In this document: positions 36,505-46,569 of the stretch, one piece after another | Numbering within the stretch: position 1 is the stretch's first letter | How the letters are laid out: each line of letters begins with the position of its first letter | DNA from: CAWGMT01 sp963823675 | GTDB taxonomy: Bacteria > Planctomycetota > Planctomycetia > Isosphaerales > Isosphaeraceae | Assembly: GCA_963823675.1 (NCBI GenBank) | Contig: CAWGMT010000014.1 | Location: 186,001 to 250,000, forward strand | Length of the DNA stretch: 64,000 bases | Direction: 5' to 3' | Notes under the pieces: model-generated | Seen by the model: only the letters and a program-made list of their open reading frames with translations | What the model was told of the DNA's origin: nothing | Database searches by the model: none | Made by a program: the position numbers and the translations under genes

Positions 36505-36773
36505 GAATGTCCCGGCTCGGGAAATTCGCGGGGAAAGTTTTGCCAAGCCTGCCCCTGAGCCTCGTCGAGGTCCGCCTTCGGAATCGCAAGCTTGAGGTCG
36601 GCGAAACGGCCCCGCAGCGGGGGAGGCTGGTACGTCGCTCGTGGGAGGCCCTGGCTCGCGATCCCCTCGCGAAGCGATTCGACGAGCTGCTTGATGCTCT
36701 TGACAATCGGCTCTGGCAAGCCGGCCAGGTCGAGGATAGCGGAGCTCGGGGATGGTGTAACGTCGCTAGTCAT
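36501..36773 (-). CDS. VapB-like antitoxin
   Basis: This 90-residue protein starts MTSDVTPSPSSAILDLAGLP and has EPIVKSIKQLVESLREGIAS, a pattern of antitoxins upstream of PIN toxins in planctomycetes and cyanobacteria. The C-terminal half (FADLKLAIPKADLDEAQGQA) would bind the toxin. It overlaps the truncated vapC by 4 bp and precedes it, the usual order. It appears intact although the toxin is cut. Confidence 0.7.
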   Translation of the reverse strand: MTSDVTPSPSSAILDLAGLPEPIVKSIKQLVESLREGIASQGLPRATYQPPPLRGRFADLKLAIPKADLDEAQGQAWQNFPREFPEPGHS

Positions 36774-36970
36774 GAATCGATCGTACCGCACGTCGCCGCC
36801 GAACGTCAAAACATTCGCCTCGGGACTGAGATCCAAGATCCGCGACCTGTTCGACGCACCCGGGCCGTGACCGGAAAAAAAAGCTCACCGGGGACCCTGT
36901 CAGACACCGACTTTTCCGACTCGCCCGGTTCAGTCCGGATCCCCCACCAGCACAAACGCCGCCCAGTAAT

Positions 36971-37014
36971 ATCGGATTCGGTCTCAGGGAAACGGTCGCG
37001 GTGGCAATGCATGG
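36971..37014 (+). repeat. dispersed repeat, partial copy 2
   Basis: ATCGGATTCGGTCTCAGGG, then AAACGGTCGCGGTGGCAATG and CATG match the right end of repeat copy 1 (34040-34083) with two differences. It lies 174 bp upstream of the kinase-STAND-FGE start, inside a 414-bp stretch (36774-37187) with no other gene. Confidence 0.8.
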
Positions 37015-37187
37015 CCTTGGTAGTTGTTGTGCATTAGCTGACCAAACGGCAGCGAAGTCGGCATCGGGTCCAGTCCCCTGATGCGCATCGGCCATCCCTG
37101 CCCTTAGCAATCGCTGCTACTCCTGGCTAGAATACCGGCTGTGGAGAAAAGCAAACTGCAAATTCACGCTGCTGCACGGCTTCGGCC

Positions 37188-40100
37188 ATGAACGACCCCA
37201 CCCTCACTGCTCGCTACCAGCTCGACGCTTCCCCGGACCCGCCCGGAGATGCTGCGCCAGCCGAACATCCAGAGCACATCGGTCGCTATCGGGTCGAGCG
37301 ATTGCTGGGCAAGGGCGGCTTCGGCCTCGTCTACCTCGCCCACGACGACCAGTTGCAGCGGCTCGTTGCCATCAAGGTTCCGCACGCTCATCTCGTGGCG
37401 AAGACGTCGGATGCCGAAGCCTATCTGACCGAAGCCCGCACCGTCGCCAATCTCGACCACCCGCACATCGTTCCTGTTTTTGACGTGGGTAGCACTGAGG
37501 ACTTCCCCTGCTTCGTCGTCTCGAAGTACATCGACGGCACGGACCTTGCCACCCGGCTCAAGCAATCCCGGCTGACGCTGCACGAAGCCGTCGAACTGGT
37601 GGCGACGGTGGCCGAGGCATTGCACCACGCCCACAAGCAAGGGCTGGTGCATCGGGACATCAAGCCGGGCAACATCCTGCTCGACTACGAGCGGCAAGCC
37701 GTTTGTGGGGGATTTCGGCCTGGCGTTGCGAGAAAAGGACCTGGGCAAGGGACCACGTTACGCCGGGACGCCCGCCTACATGAGTCCTGAACAAGCCAGA
37801 GGCGAAGGGCACCGGGTCGATGGCCGCAGCGACATCTTCAGCCTGGGCGTCGTCTTCTACGAACTGCTGGTCGGACGCCAGCCGTTTCGTGCGGATTCGC
37901 TAGCGGAACTGATGGAGCAGGTGACGAGTTTCGAGGCCCGGCCGCCACGGCAGTACGATGACGGCATCCCGAAAGAACTGGATCGCATCTGCCTGAAAGC
38001 CTTGTCGAAGCGTGCCTCGGAGCGGTATTCAGACCGCCAAGGATCTGGCCGATGATCTCCGGCATTTCCTGGCCGAGCAGACCATCAACCAGCAATCCGG
38101 CCCAAGCCCCAAAGGCAGTGGTTCTATCTCGGCCACGGTGATCGCACCGCGGTCCTCCACTTCGATTACGTCGAGCCCATCCGGTGCAACCTCGGCCACG
38201 ACGCCGACCTCGGAACATCAGCTCATCAGGATCGTGCCCAAAGGCTTGCGGTCCTTCGACGAACATGATGCCGACTTCTTTCTCGAACTGCTGCCCGGTC
38301 CACGAGATCGAGAAGGACTGCCGGACAGTATCCGGTTCTGGAAGACGTCGCATCGAGGAAATCGACCCGGAAAAGACGTTCTCCGTGGGTCTCATTTACG
38401 GGCCATCCGGCTGCGGCAAATCGTCGTTGGTGAAGGCTGGCTTGTTGCCGCGTCTTGTCCAGCGACGTGATTGCTGTCTATGTCGAGGCCACGGCTGCGG
38501 AGACGGAGGCCCGCTTGCTGAATGGCCTGCGGAAAGGCAGTCCGGCCCTGCCTCCCATCCTCGGCCTGAAAGAGACGCTGGCGGCACTTCGCCGGGGCCA
38601 GAGCATTCCGCCCGGCAAGAAAGTGCTGATCGTCCTTGACCAGTTCGAGCAATGGCTGCACGCCAAGAAGGAAGAGGAACATACGGACCTCGTGGAAGCC
38701 TTACGCCAGTGCGATGGCGGCCGGGTACAGTGCATCGTCATGGTGCGCGATGACTTCTGGATGGCCGCGACCCGCTTCATGCGGGACCTGGAGATTCGAC
38801 TTCTTGAAGGCCAGAACTCCGCGGCAGTCGATCTCTTCGACATGGATCACGCTCGGAAGGTACTGGCGGCCTTCGGGCGTGCCTTCGGCAAACTGCCAGA
38901 GAACGCCAGCGAAACAGTGAAGGAGCAAAAGGAGTTCCTGAAGCAGGCCGTGTCCGGCCTGGCTCAGGAAGGCAAGGTCATCTCCGTCCGGCTGGCCCTG
39001 TTTGCGGAGATGATGAAGGGCAAGTCGTGGACGCCTGCTTCCCTGAGGGCAGTAGGCGGCACCGAGGGGGTCGGCATCACGTTTCTTGAGGAAACCTTCA
39101 GCGCGGCCACCGCTCCCCCGGAACACCGCTACCACCAGAAAGCCGCCCGAGCCGATCTGAGAATCCTGTTGCCCGAAACCGGCAGCGATATCAAGGGACA
39201 CATGCGGTCGTATGCGGAGTTGCTTGAAGCCTCGGGCTATGGGAGCCGCTCCAAAGACTTCGATGACCTGATCCGCATTCTCGACAATGAGATTCGCCTC
39301 ATCACGCCGACCGACCCCGAAGGGGTGGCGGGTGACGAGTGGCGGGTGACGGGTGGTAGGAATGATTCAGCAGCTTCTGCTCCCGCCACCCATCACCCAT
39401 CACCCGCCACCCGATACTACCAACTGACCCACGATTATCTGGTTCACTCCATACGGGAGTGGCTGACACGCAAGCAGAAAGAAACTCGGCGAGGGCCGGG
39501 CCGAACTGCTGCTGGCGGATCGGGCGGCCGTGTGGAATGCTCGACCGGAGAACCGCCAGCTACCTTCGCTGCTTCAATGGTTGCAAATCGGCTGGCTGAC
39601 GCAGAAGAAGAACTGGACGCCACCGCAGAGCAAGATGATGCGCCGGGCACGCTGGTATCATGTGGTGCGGGGGCTGTGCGTCTTCGTCCTGCTGGCTCTC
39701 ATCGGCTGGGGCGGTAATGAGGTTCAGGGCACGCTGAAGGCCCATGCGTTATTGGAGAGTCTACTCCATGCCGAGACGACGCAAGTGCCGAACATCGTTG
39801 CGAACATGCCTCCCTATCGCCGCTGGCTCAACCCGCTGCTTCGAGCCGCTTGCCAGGAGGCCCTTGCAAAGAAGGAAGCTGCCAAACAACTTCACGCCAG
39901 CCTTGCCCTGTTGCCGGTGGACTCAACTCAAGTCAATTACCTTTATGATCGGCTACTCGACGCCCAGCCACATGAGGTGCCGGTCATCAGTGACGCATTG
40001 GCCCCGTACAAGCACGGATTGCTCAACAAGCTGTGGGCCGTGGTTGCAGCACCGGAACAGGGCACGGAATCGCAACGGCTGCGAGCGGCGGCCGCGCTGG

Positions 40101-41848
40101 CGAAGTACGATCCTGCGAGCGAGAAGTGGGCGACCGTTCAAGAGGCCGTAGGCAACGATCTGGTGGCTGTGCCTGCCTTGCACTTGTCCTTGTGGATGGA
40201 AGCGCTGCGTCAAGTCCGCACGAAGTTACTCCCGCAGTTGTCGGCTGTCTATCGAGATTCCGGTCGCCGGGAAATCGAGCGATCCTTGGCAACCGACATC
40301 TTGGCCGACTACGCCGCCGACGATCCGCAAGTGCTGGTCGATCTGCTCATGGACGCCGACGAGAAGCAGTTCGCCGTGATCTATCCCGTAGCCACAAGCA
40401 GCTCGCTTGTGGGGGGCGCGAAGCCTGCAAGCGAGTCGCTTGTAGCCACGCTGATCGCCACAATCGACAGGAAACTGCCTGCCGACATGCCCTCCGCAGA
40501 CGAGAAGCGGGAACGCCTGGCGAAGCGGCAGGCGAATGCGGCGGTGGCCTTGTTGCGGATGAACGAGCCCGAAAAGGTCTGGCCGCTCCTGAAGCACAGA
40601 CCCGATCCTAGAGTGCGGAGCTACCTCATTCACCGCCTGGCTCCGCTGGGCGCCGACGCCACCGCAGTCATCAAGCATCTGGCTGAGGAGTCGGACCTCA
40701 CGATTCGCCGGGCCTTGCTTCTCAGCCTGGGGGAGTTCAGCGACAAGGAATTGCCGCCCGCGGTCCGCACAGCCTTCTTGCCGAAGTTACAGACAACCTA
40801 CAGCACCGACGCTGATCCTGGGCTTCATGCAGCGGCGGAATGGCTTTTGCGGCAGTGGAAGCAAGAATCGTGGCTGAAGCAGGTGAACGACGATTGGGCG
40901 AAAGAAAAGGTGAAGGGCGAAGGCTGGTGGTTGGTGGGAAAAGACAAGGATTCTCCACCCGCAGCTCGCCACTCGCCACCCACCACTCCCAAGTGGTACG
41001 TCACCGGTCAGGGACAGACGATGGTGGTGATTCCTGGCCCGGTAGAGTTTCTGATGGGATCGCCGCCGACCGAGGCCGACCGGAATGACAACGAAGTGCA
41101 GCACAAGCGCAGGATCGCTCGAAGTTTCGCCATTGCCGCAACGCCCGTGACGAAGGAGCAGTTCTTGCGTTTCCCCACCCGGCGGGCTGAGTCGCACATC
41201 GAAATGCGGCGTTACCCCACGCCGTCGTGTCCGATTGGCGGCGTCGTATGGCACGAGGCGGCGGCATACTGCAATTGGTTGAGCGAGGAGGAAGGGATTC
41301 CTGAACAGCAGTGGTGTTACGAGATCAAGGGTAATACGCTCAAGTTGAAGGCGAACTATCTGAGTCTGAGCGGCTATCGTTTGCCGACGGAAGCGGAGAT
41401 GGAGTATTCAACCCGCGCGGGAGCATCGACGAGCCGCAATTTCGGGGAAACGGAAGAGTTGATGCCGAAGTATGCTTGGTACTATAAGAACTCGGACGAA
41501 AAGACGTGGCCGGTGGGCAGTAAGAAGCCGAACGATCTGGGGTTTTTCGACATGCAAGGGAATGTGTGGACATGGTGTCAGGAGAGCTACAGGCCGTATC
41601 CTCAAGGAAAGGAGGCCACCGAAGACAAAGAAGATGACTTGGTGGTCGCAAGTAAAGTTGGCCGTGTGATGCGTGGAGGCTCGTTCGGCTATCCTTGCGT
41701 CGTCCGCTCTGCCCAGCGTTTCACCTTTGTGCCGTCGTTTAGCGACGTCGATAGTGGTTTTCGCCCAGCGCGGACTTTACCGCTTGACGGCCTGACGGCT
41801 TTACCAGTTACCCCGGAGCGGTCGAAAGGATATGCGGCTGCACGTTGA
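37188..41848 (+). CDS. Ser/Thr kinase-STAND NTPase-FGE multidomain protein (five frameshifts)
   Basis: One gene of about 1553 residues. The kinase domain (about 30-290) has the Gly loop LLGKGGFGLVYLA, Lys in VAIKVP, HRDIKPGNILL, DFGLALR and SPEQARGEGHRVDGRSDIFS. An nSTAND1-like NTPase (about 355-760) has Walker A YGPSGCGKSSLVKAG and Walker B VLIVLDQFEQWL. A membrane helix (GLCVFVLLALIGWGG) lies near 830. HEAT-like helices (850-1240) precede a C-terminal FGE/C-lectin-fold domain (about 1280-1530, MVVIPGPVEFLMGS, GYRLPTEAEMEYSTRAG, VMRGGSF). Indels fall near 37692, 38035, 38347, 38453 and 39495 (an extra G in GAGGGCC). Kinase plus FGE fusions are known in planctomycetes; here the FGE domain probably binds ligands. 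G+C is visibly lower than in neighbours, suggesting transfer. Confidence 0.85.
39322..39416. repeat. palindromic element inserted in frame in the kinase gene
   Basis: Left arm GGTGGCGGGTGACGAGTGG with CGGGTGACGGGTGG (39322-39360) and right arm CCCGCCACCCATCACCC with ATCACCCGCCACCCG (39381-39416) are imperfect inverted repeats built from GGTGGCGGGTGA units. It adds the odd low-complexity stretch GDEWRVTGGRNDSAASAPAT between the helices ILDNEIRLITPTDP and YYQLTHDYLVHSIREWL without breaking the frame. Confidence 0.75.
40915..40990. repeat. second in-frame palindromic element of the same type
   Basis: GGGCGAAGGCTGGTGG with TTGGTGGGA (40915-40939) faces TCCACCCGCAGCTCGCCAC and TCGCCACCCACCACTCCC (40953-40990). 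It encodes GEGWWLVGKDKDSPPAARHS between the HEAT-like part and the FGE domain, again in frame. The shared CGCCACTCGCCACCC-type words link it to the element at 39322. Confidence 0.65.
41672..41772 (+). other. candidate DGR variable region at the FGE C-terminus
   Basis: The segment RGGSFGYPCVVRSAQRF, then TFVPSFSDVDSGFRPAR occupies the place where FGE/C-lectin-fold targets of diversity-generating retroelements carry their variable repeat. Fixed framework residues (RGGS, RSA, GFRxAR) alternate with unusual ones. Nearly all of the unusual codons end in C or T (TTC GGC TAT TGC GTC GTC TTC ACC TTT TTT AGC GAC GTC GAT AGT), as expected if AAC/AAT template codons were changed at adenines. No template repeat or reverse transcriptase is in this window. 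Confidence 0.5.
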
Positions 41849-43242
41849 CCATCCGGACTACCAACGGCGTCCAGACCAATCCGAAGGCGGGCGAGAGCGG
41901 CGGACGATCCTCGCAAAAGGTTCCACGGTGAAGGGCCGCGTGGTCGACGGATCAGGGAAGCCCGTGAAGGGGGCTCAAGTCGATACCGGACCCGCTTGGC
42001 TGCAGGGCCAGAGGAAGCCCGTGGTGACCGACGAACTCGGGGAGTACACCCCGCGGAACTGTGAGGCGGGTCCGTGGATCGTGACGGCGCAGGCCGAGGG
42101 GTTCGCCCCCGGGTGTCAAGAGGTTACGGTCCCGAACCGAGGAGAGGTGGAGGCGCCTGTTATCCAACTTGGAAAGGCGAGCACCCTCCGTGTCAGGGTC
42201 GTAGACCGGGCCGGGAAGCCCGTCGCCGGCGCCCTTGTCGCAGTCGATAAGTGGCGCGGGCACCGCATGTCGCTCAGGTTCAGTGCTCAAACCGATGCCA
42301 CAGGGCGCTCCACCTGACGACAACTCGAATGCCGACACAACCACCACCGGACTGGACGGCCGGCTCACGGTCCCCCGACGGGCGGATCCGTTCTTGCTCG
42401 TCGCCGCGGCCGATGCGGGGTTCGCCGACGCGACATCGGATGAGTTTGCGAAGACCGGAAAGCTTGTCTTGCAGTCCTGGGGACGAATCGAAGGCGAGGT
42501 GAGGATCGGCCGCAAGCCGGCTGCCTACCAATCCGTCGTCTATTTGCCGAAGCGGTACTTGAACCGCGGTGATGCCGCCCTCTGCGGGAGTTACCACTAT
42601 CACTTCACGGCCGATTCGCAGGGGCGGTTCGCGATTGATAGGGTGGTTCCCGGCCCCGGTCACATCGCCCGCGTTCTGGACGTAGGCCTTCGAGGAGGCG
42701 AGTGGTGCGGGCAGGTGCCGGTCGAGGTGACGCCAGGCCAGACGATCCAGGTTCGACTCGGCGGCAAGGGTCAACCCGTAATCGGCCGGGTGGTGCTCGA
42801 CGGCACTCCTCGCGAGCCGGTCAACTGGCGAAGCAACGAGGCAGCCGTTCTCGAACTGCAACTGCCCAGAGCCGAGCGCCTTAAAGCGCCGACGCCCTGG
42901 CTCAGGTTTGCGTCGGGGTTCGACCAAAACGGCAGGTTCCGCATCGAGGACGTGGCACCGGGTACTTATGAGTTAAAAATTCCCGTGAATTTGCCTTCCG
43001 ACAGGACGACCTGTGGCCCCGACCGCGCCAGGATGGGTGAGGCGATCCTCCCCGTAACCGTGCCTGAGGGACCGGACGACCAACCGGTCGAGATCGGGGA
43101 CGTGAAGGTCAGGCTTCATGTGCGCCTCGGCGACCTCGCCCCCGACTTCACGGCGCCACGGCTTGACGGCGGCCATTTCAAGCTGAGCGAGCAGCGGGGC
43201 AAGCTCGTCTTCCTCGACTTCTGGGCGACGGGGATCTCGTAG
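41832..43242 (+). pseudogene. carboxypeptidase-regulatory / redoxin protein, truncated at both ends and frameshifted
   Basis: Two ORFs (41832-42317, 42235-43242) join by a shift near 42300. It begins inside a domain (MRLHVDHPDYQRRPDQS) with no signal peptide. Ig-like carboxypeptidase-regulatory repeats follow (STVKGRVVDGSGKPVKGAQV, TLRVRVVDRAGKPVAGALVA). A redoxin N-terminus comes last (DLAPDFTAPRLDGGHFKLSE, KLVFLDFWATGIS). The stop falls exactly where the FWATWCxPC motif should be, inside a palindrome (43230-43252). It overlaps the end of the kinase gene. It is related in domain plan to 2690-4468. I read it as an internal gene fragment left by rearrangement. Confidence 0.65.
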
Positions 43243-43252
43243 CCGAGACCCC
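43230..43252. repeat. palindrome at the truncation point
   Basis: GGGG-A-TCTCG, loop TAGC, CGAGACCCC forms a 9-bp stem with one bulged A. The TAG stop of the truncated redoxin gene lies in the loop. The GGGTCTC core resembles the palindromic segment near 36208. Confidence 0.6.
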
Positions 43253-45387
43253 GGTTACCCATGAATTCCGTACCGAGCCTTTGCCTTGCCACTCGACCGT
43301 GCCGACCTGTTTGCTGCCGACAATGATCGCGCCGGCGGGCACGTTCGAGCTGGCGGGCAGGTTGCAGTCAACCGTGTGGGCACCGTCACCCCCAGGCCCG
43401 ACGTAGGCCAGAGCTCCGACGATCACGGCGTTGGCACGGTTTTGGCCCTCAGTGCGGCCTGGGCCGGAGGACTCACCGCGGGCCGCGGGGTGATGCGCCT
43501 GCTCGCCGGCCCGGCGAAGGGGAGCCACCGGGCATGGTGGCCGGGGAGGTCGCCCAGTCGGGCGCTGCCCCTGACCGGGGCCGCTTGTAGGCTCTCCCAG
43601 GTTCGTCGCTCACCGAGCGGCCCCGACAGGTGAGCGCCATCGAATCAGGTGAAGTTGAGCCCGTCATGACCCCGCGCACTGGGTATGGTTCCACAGAGCG
43701 CTTACCGACAACACCAACGCGCACCACAGCCTAGCCGCGCGAGGAACCGAGAGGGAGCACCCCTAAGGTGGCTCACGTCCGACAGCCAAGGACGACAGTG
43801 GTAAATCCGGCGCACGGTTGCTCGCGCGATCGAAACGAGGAACAAGATTCCGGACTGCGGCGCTCCTCGGTGGAACGAAACCAAGAAGGAGACGGTTTTG
43901 TTCGCTTTCGGTGGGGAGAGACCAAGGGAACAAGACGCTGTTCGTGGCGCTCGCCTGACGGTCGAAATTGGCGCTGATTTCCCGATCAGTCCCAGAGGCG
44001 CTGGAACCGCAGAGAAGCCCCGAAGCGCTCTTGGAGCCAAGCTCGAAGATTTTGCCTGGCGATTGGTGGGAGGATCTGCCGAGCCAGACATCGCTCTCGA
44101 ATCAGCAGCCATTCGGCACGAACGGGTCAGGGATCTGTGTCGGATTCGATCTCAGCGAAACGGTCGCGGCGGCAGTGCATGTCCTATCCAGTTTCGGTCT
44201 GCGTCCCGCGTCCCGGTGCCCGTCCCGCCCCACGATGCTTGGGCGCACCGTCGCAACCGGTGCACCTCGCACGCTCATTGGATCCGGCATGAAACACACA
44301 TCCGGTATCGCCTGCACATCGTGCCGCTGCTAGGCCGGGTCCGGTCGTTGTTGGATTTACAAACAGTGAACGCCCAAAAAAATCTGGGGAAAAATTTTAA
44401 GTCCAATCTGGATAGAATGATCCGATCAAATTGTGGGCACCAAATGGCGCTCGCGCGTTCATGAAATCCGAGAATCAGCGCATCTTGTTTTGTAGAGAAC
44501 CGCGCACAGATTGCCTATCCAAAATAACCACCAGTGGATTGACCCCCGAACGCGTTACCAGCGCGCACCGCGCCCGCGGGCAACTGCGCGGCATGAGATC
44601 GTCGAACGCTCGGGCACACACACGCACAGCGCAGCGCGGCTGCGGGCGAATCCGAAATGGAAATGCGGACACACGTCGACCACGAATAACGCGAATTTCA
44701 CGAATCCAGTCGGAAGACCGCATGATCCAGCGACTGTTAGGACCTGTAATCGAGGACGTCGTGGGGCGATACCCAGAGGACAGCTCTCCCAGTTGTAAGA
44801 CTCGCGTCAGTGGTGGTTTAGATGCGATCGCCCCTTCGCTGCCGATCGAGGGCGGGCCGACCGGATGCGTAGCACGGGGCCGGGAACCGTGGGGGCCAAA
44901 ACGAAAAAAATACCAGTGGATTCGTCTCACTGGCTCTCATTGGCTCTCATTCCCGGAAAAAGTCGAAAGAGTACGCAAGCCCAGGTCGCCCTTGGTTTTG
45001 CAGCAAGTGCCGCCAGCAAACGGCTTCGATCGAAGGCTGACGACACAACCGGCGATCCCACGCCGATGAATTTCGTTGTGCCCTCTTCCGTCTCATATCT
45101 CGGCACGGCTAGAATGTCTGAGACTTGTCCGAGGATGGGCCGATCGTTTCGTGAGGGTTCACCACCGGCGGCCGGCCCGCGAGCTTGACGGAGCGCTCGG
45201 GCTGGCACGCCAGGGATTGCCGAGCTTTCGCCCGAGGCCAGGCGTTTAGGGAGCGGCTCTCTCGGATCGGCTTGACGGGAATCCGTCAGCGCTGCCGCAC
45301 AAAACGGACCGGGAGTGCGTATAGGCAGTTCAGGTCAGATCCGATCCAGCGACGATCGTTCAACACCTTGTAGGGACGGATTCATTT
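43243..45387. other. 2.1-kb region without supported genes
   Basis: The region holds dispersed repeat copy 3 (43995-44184) and an A/T-rich patch near 44375-44440. It also holds a CACGAATAACGCGAATTTCA string near 44681 of a type common between planctomycete genes, and a small tandem TGGCTCTCAT doublet at 44931. ORFs are short, differ in frame and lack signal peptides or motifs. A minus-strand frame at 43300-43480 (TVDCNLPASSNVPAGAIIVG) has some coding character and may be a fragment. The 3' end carries the upstream region of moxR. Confidence 0.5.
43995..44184 (+). repeat. dispersed repeat, copy 3
   Basis: This is the near full-length match of copy 1 (33895-34085) in the same orientation. Differences are scattered substitutions such as TTGCCTGGCG for TTGCCCGGCG and CTCAGCGAAA for CTCAGGGAAA, with little length change. 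No terminal inverted repeats or target duplication were evident by eye. Confidence 0.8.
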
Positions 45388-46415
45388 ATGGCGCAGACCG
45401 CGAGCACCAGCGGCGTCGAACGGCTCAGCGATAACGATGTCGAGGCCATTGATCAGTTGCGTGACGCCTACGCCCGGATCAGGAAGGAGCTCGGGCGCGT
45501 GATCGTCGGCCAGCGCGACGTGATCGAGCGGCTGGCGATCTGCTTGTTCGCCCGGGGTCACGGGCTTTTGATGGGCGTTCCGGGCCTGGCCAAGACGCTG
45601 ATGGTCAACAAAGTCGCCGAGATGATGTCGCTTCGGTTCAGCCGAATCCAGTTCACACCCGACCTCATGCCGATGGACATCACCGGCACGGATATTCTTC
45701 AGGATACCGACAGGGGCGCCGGGAGTTTGAGTTCGTCCACGGGCCGGTTTTCGCCAATATCGTCCTGGCCGACGAGATCAACCGGGCCCCGCCCAAGACC
45801 CAGGCCGCCATGCTCGAAGCCATGCAAGAGCACAACGTGACGGTCATGGGCAAGGTCTTCCATCTCGAAGCCCCGTTCCTGGTCCTCGCGACCCAGAACC
45901 CCATCGAGCAGGAGGGAACGTATCCGCTGCCCGAGGCCCAGCTCGACCGGTTCATGTTCCTGATCGAGCTGGATTATCCCTCGGAAGCCGAGGAAATCCA
46001 GATCGCACGCACGACTACCGGCGATGAGCTGCCTCGGCTTGACCACATGATGACGCCCCAGGAGATCATCCGGCACCAGAGCCTGGTCCGCCGCGTGCCC
46101 GTACCCGACCACATCTATTCTTACGCCGCACGGTTGGTGCGGAAGACCCGGCCCAAGGACCCGACGGCGCCGGCATGGATCAAGCCTCTCGTCTCATGGG
46201 GCGCCGGCCCCCGGGCAGTCCAGTACCTCATCCTGGGCGCCAAGGCCCGCGCGGCCCTGCTGGGCAGCTACATGGTCCGGCTCGAGGACGTCCATGAGTC
46301 GGCCGAGCCCGTCTTGACCCATCGCATCATCACCACTTTCACCGCACAGGCCGAAGGCATCGATGCCAAGAAGATTGCACGGAGGCTCATCGAGGAGACG
46401 GAAAGTGAGGCTTGA
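45388..46415 (+). CDS. MoxR-family AAA+ ATPase (one frameshift)
   Basis: The N-terminal ORF has the lid-type start RVIVGQRDVIERLAICLFA and Walker A MGVPGLAKTLMVNK near residue 70, then FTPDLMPMDITGTDILQD. A missing C near 45718 (GGGCGCCGG for GGGCCGCCGG) restores REFEFVHGPVFANIVLADEI, which contains Walker B, and PPKTQAAMLEAMQEH. Sensor 1 is LATQNPIEQEGTYPLPEAQL and the Arg region is DRFMFLIELDYPSE. The total is about 342 residues, normal for MoxR. MoxR ATPases act as chaperones for vWA-domain partners; the DUF58 and BatA-like genes follow directly. Confidence 0.92.
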
Positions 46416-46417
46416 AT

Positions 46418-46565
46418 GGTCCTTGGTCCTTGGTCCTTTGTCCTTTGACTGCTGACACGAGTCGGCGCGTCGAGGAACCGAGGGGTGTTCGAGCGGATTC
46501 TCTAGCCGCCCCCGGCGAACAAGGGTCAACGGACCACGGACGAAGGACAAAGGACAAAGGACAAA
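46418..46565 (+). promoter_or_regulatory. long inverted repeat over the DUF58 ribosome-binding site
   Basis: GGTCCTTGGTCCTTGGTCC and TTTGTCCTTTGA (46418-46448) face GGACCACGGACGAAGGAC and AAAGGACAAAGGACAAA (46533-46565), built from GGACAAA/TTTGTCC words. The right arm contains the AAAGGA ribosome-binding site of the DUF58 gene (ATG at 46570), so a stem in the mRNA would hide it. It fills the whole gap between moxR and the DUF58 gene. A regulatory effect is inference; it may be only a dispersed repeat. Confidence 0.5.
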
Positions 46566-46569
46566 TCGA

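Noticed and set aside
43178..43528. Minus-strand ORF containing TVDCNLPASSNVPAGAIIVG
   Set aside because: The middle has some coding character, but both ends are unlike a protein and no family was recognised. It is mentioned only as a possible fragment.
41848..45387. DGR reverse transcriptase or template repeat downstream of the candidate variable region
   Set aside because: I looked for an RT-like protein and for an adenine-rich near-copy of the variable region on both strands and found neither.
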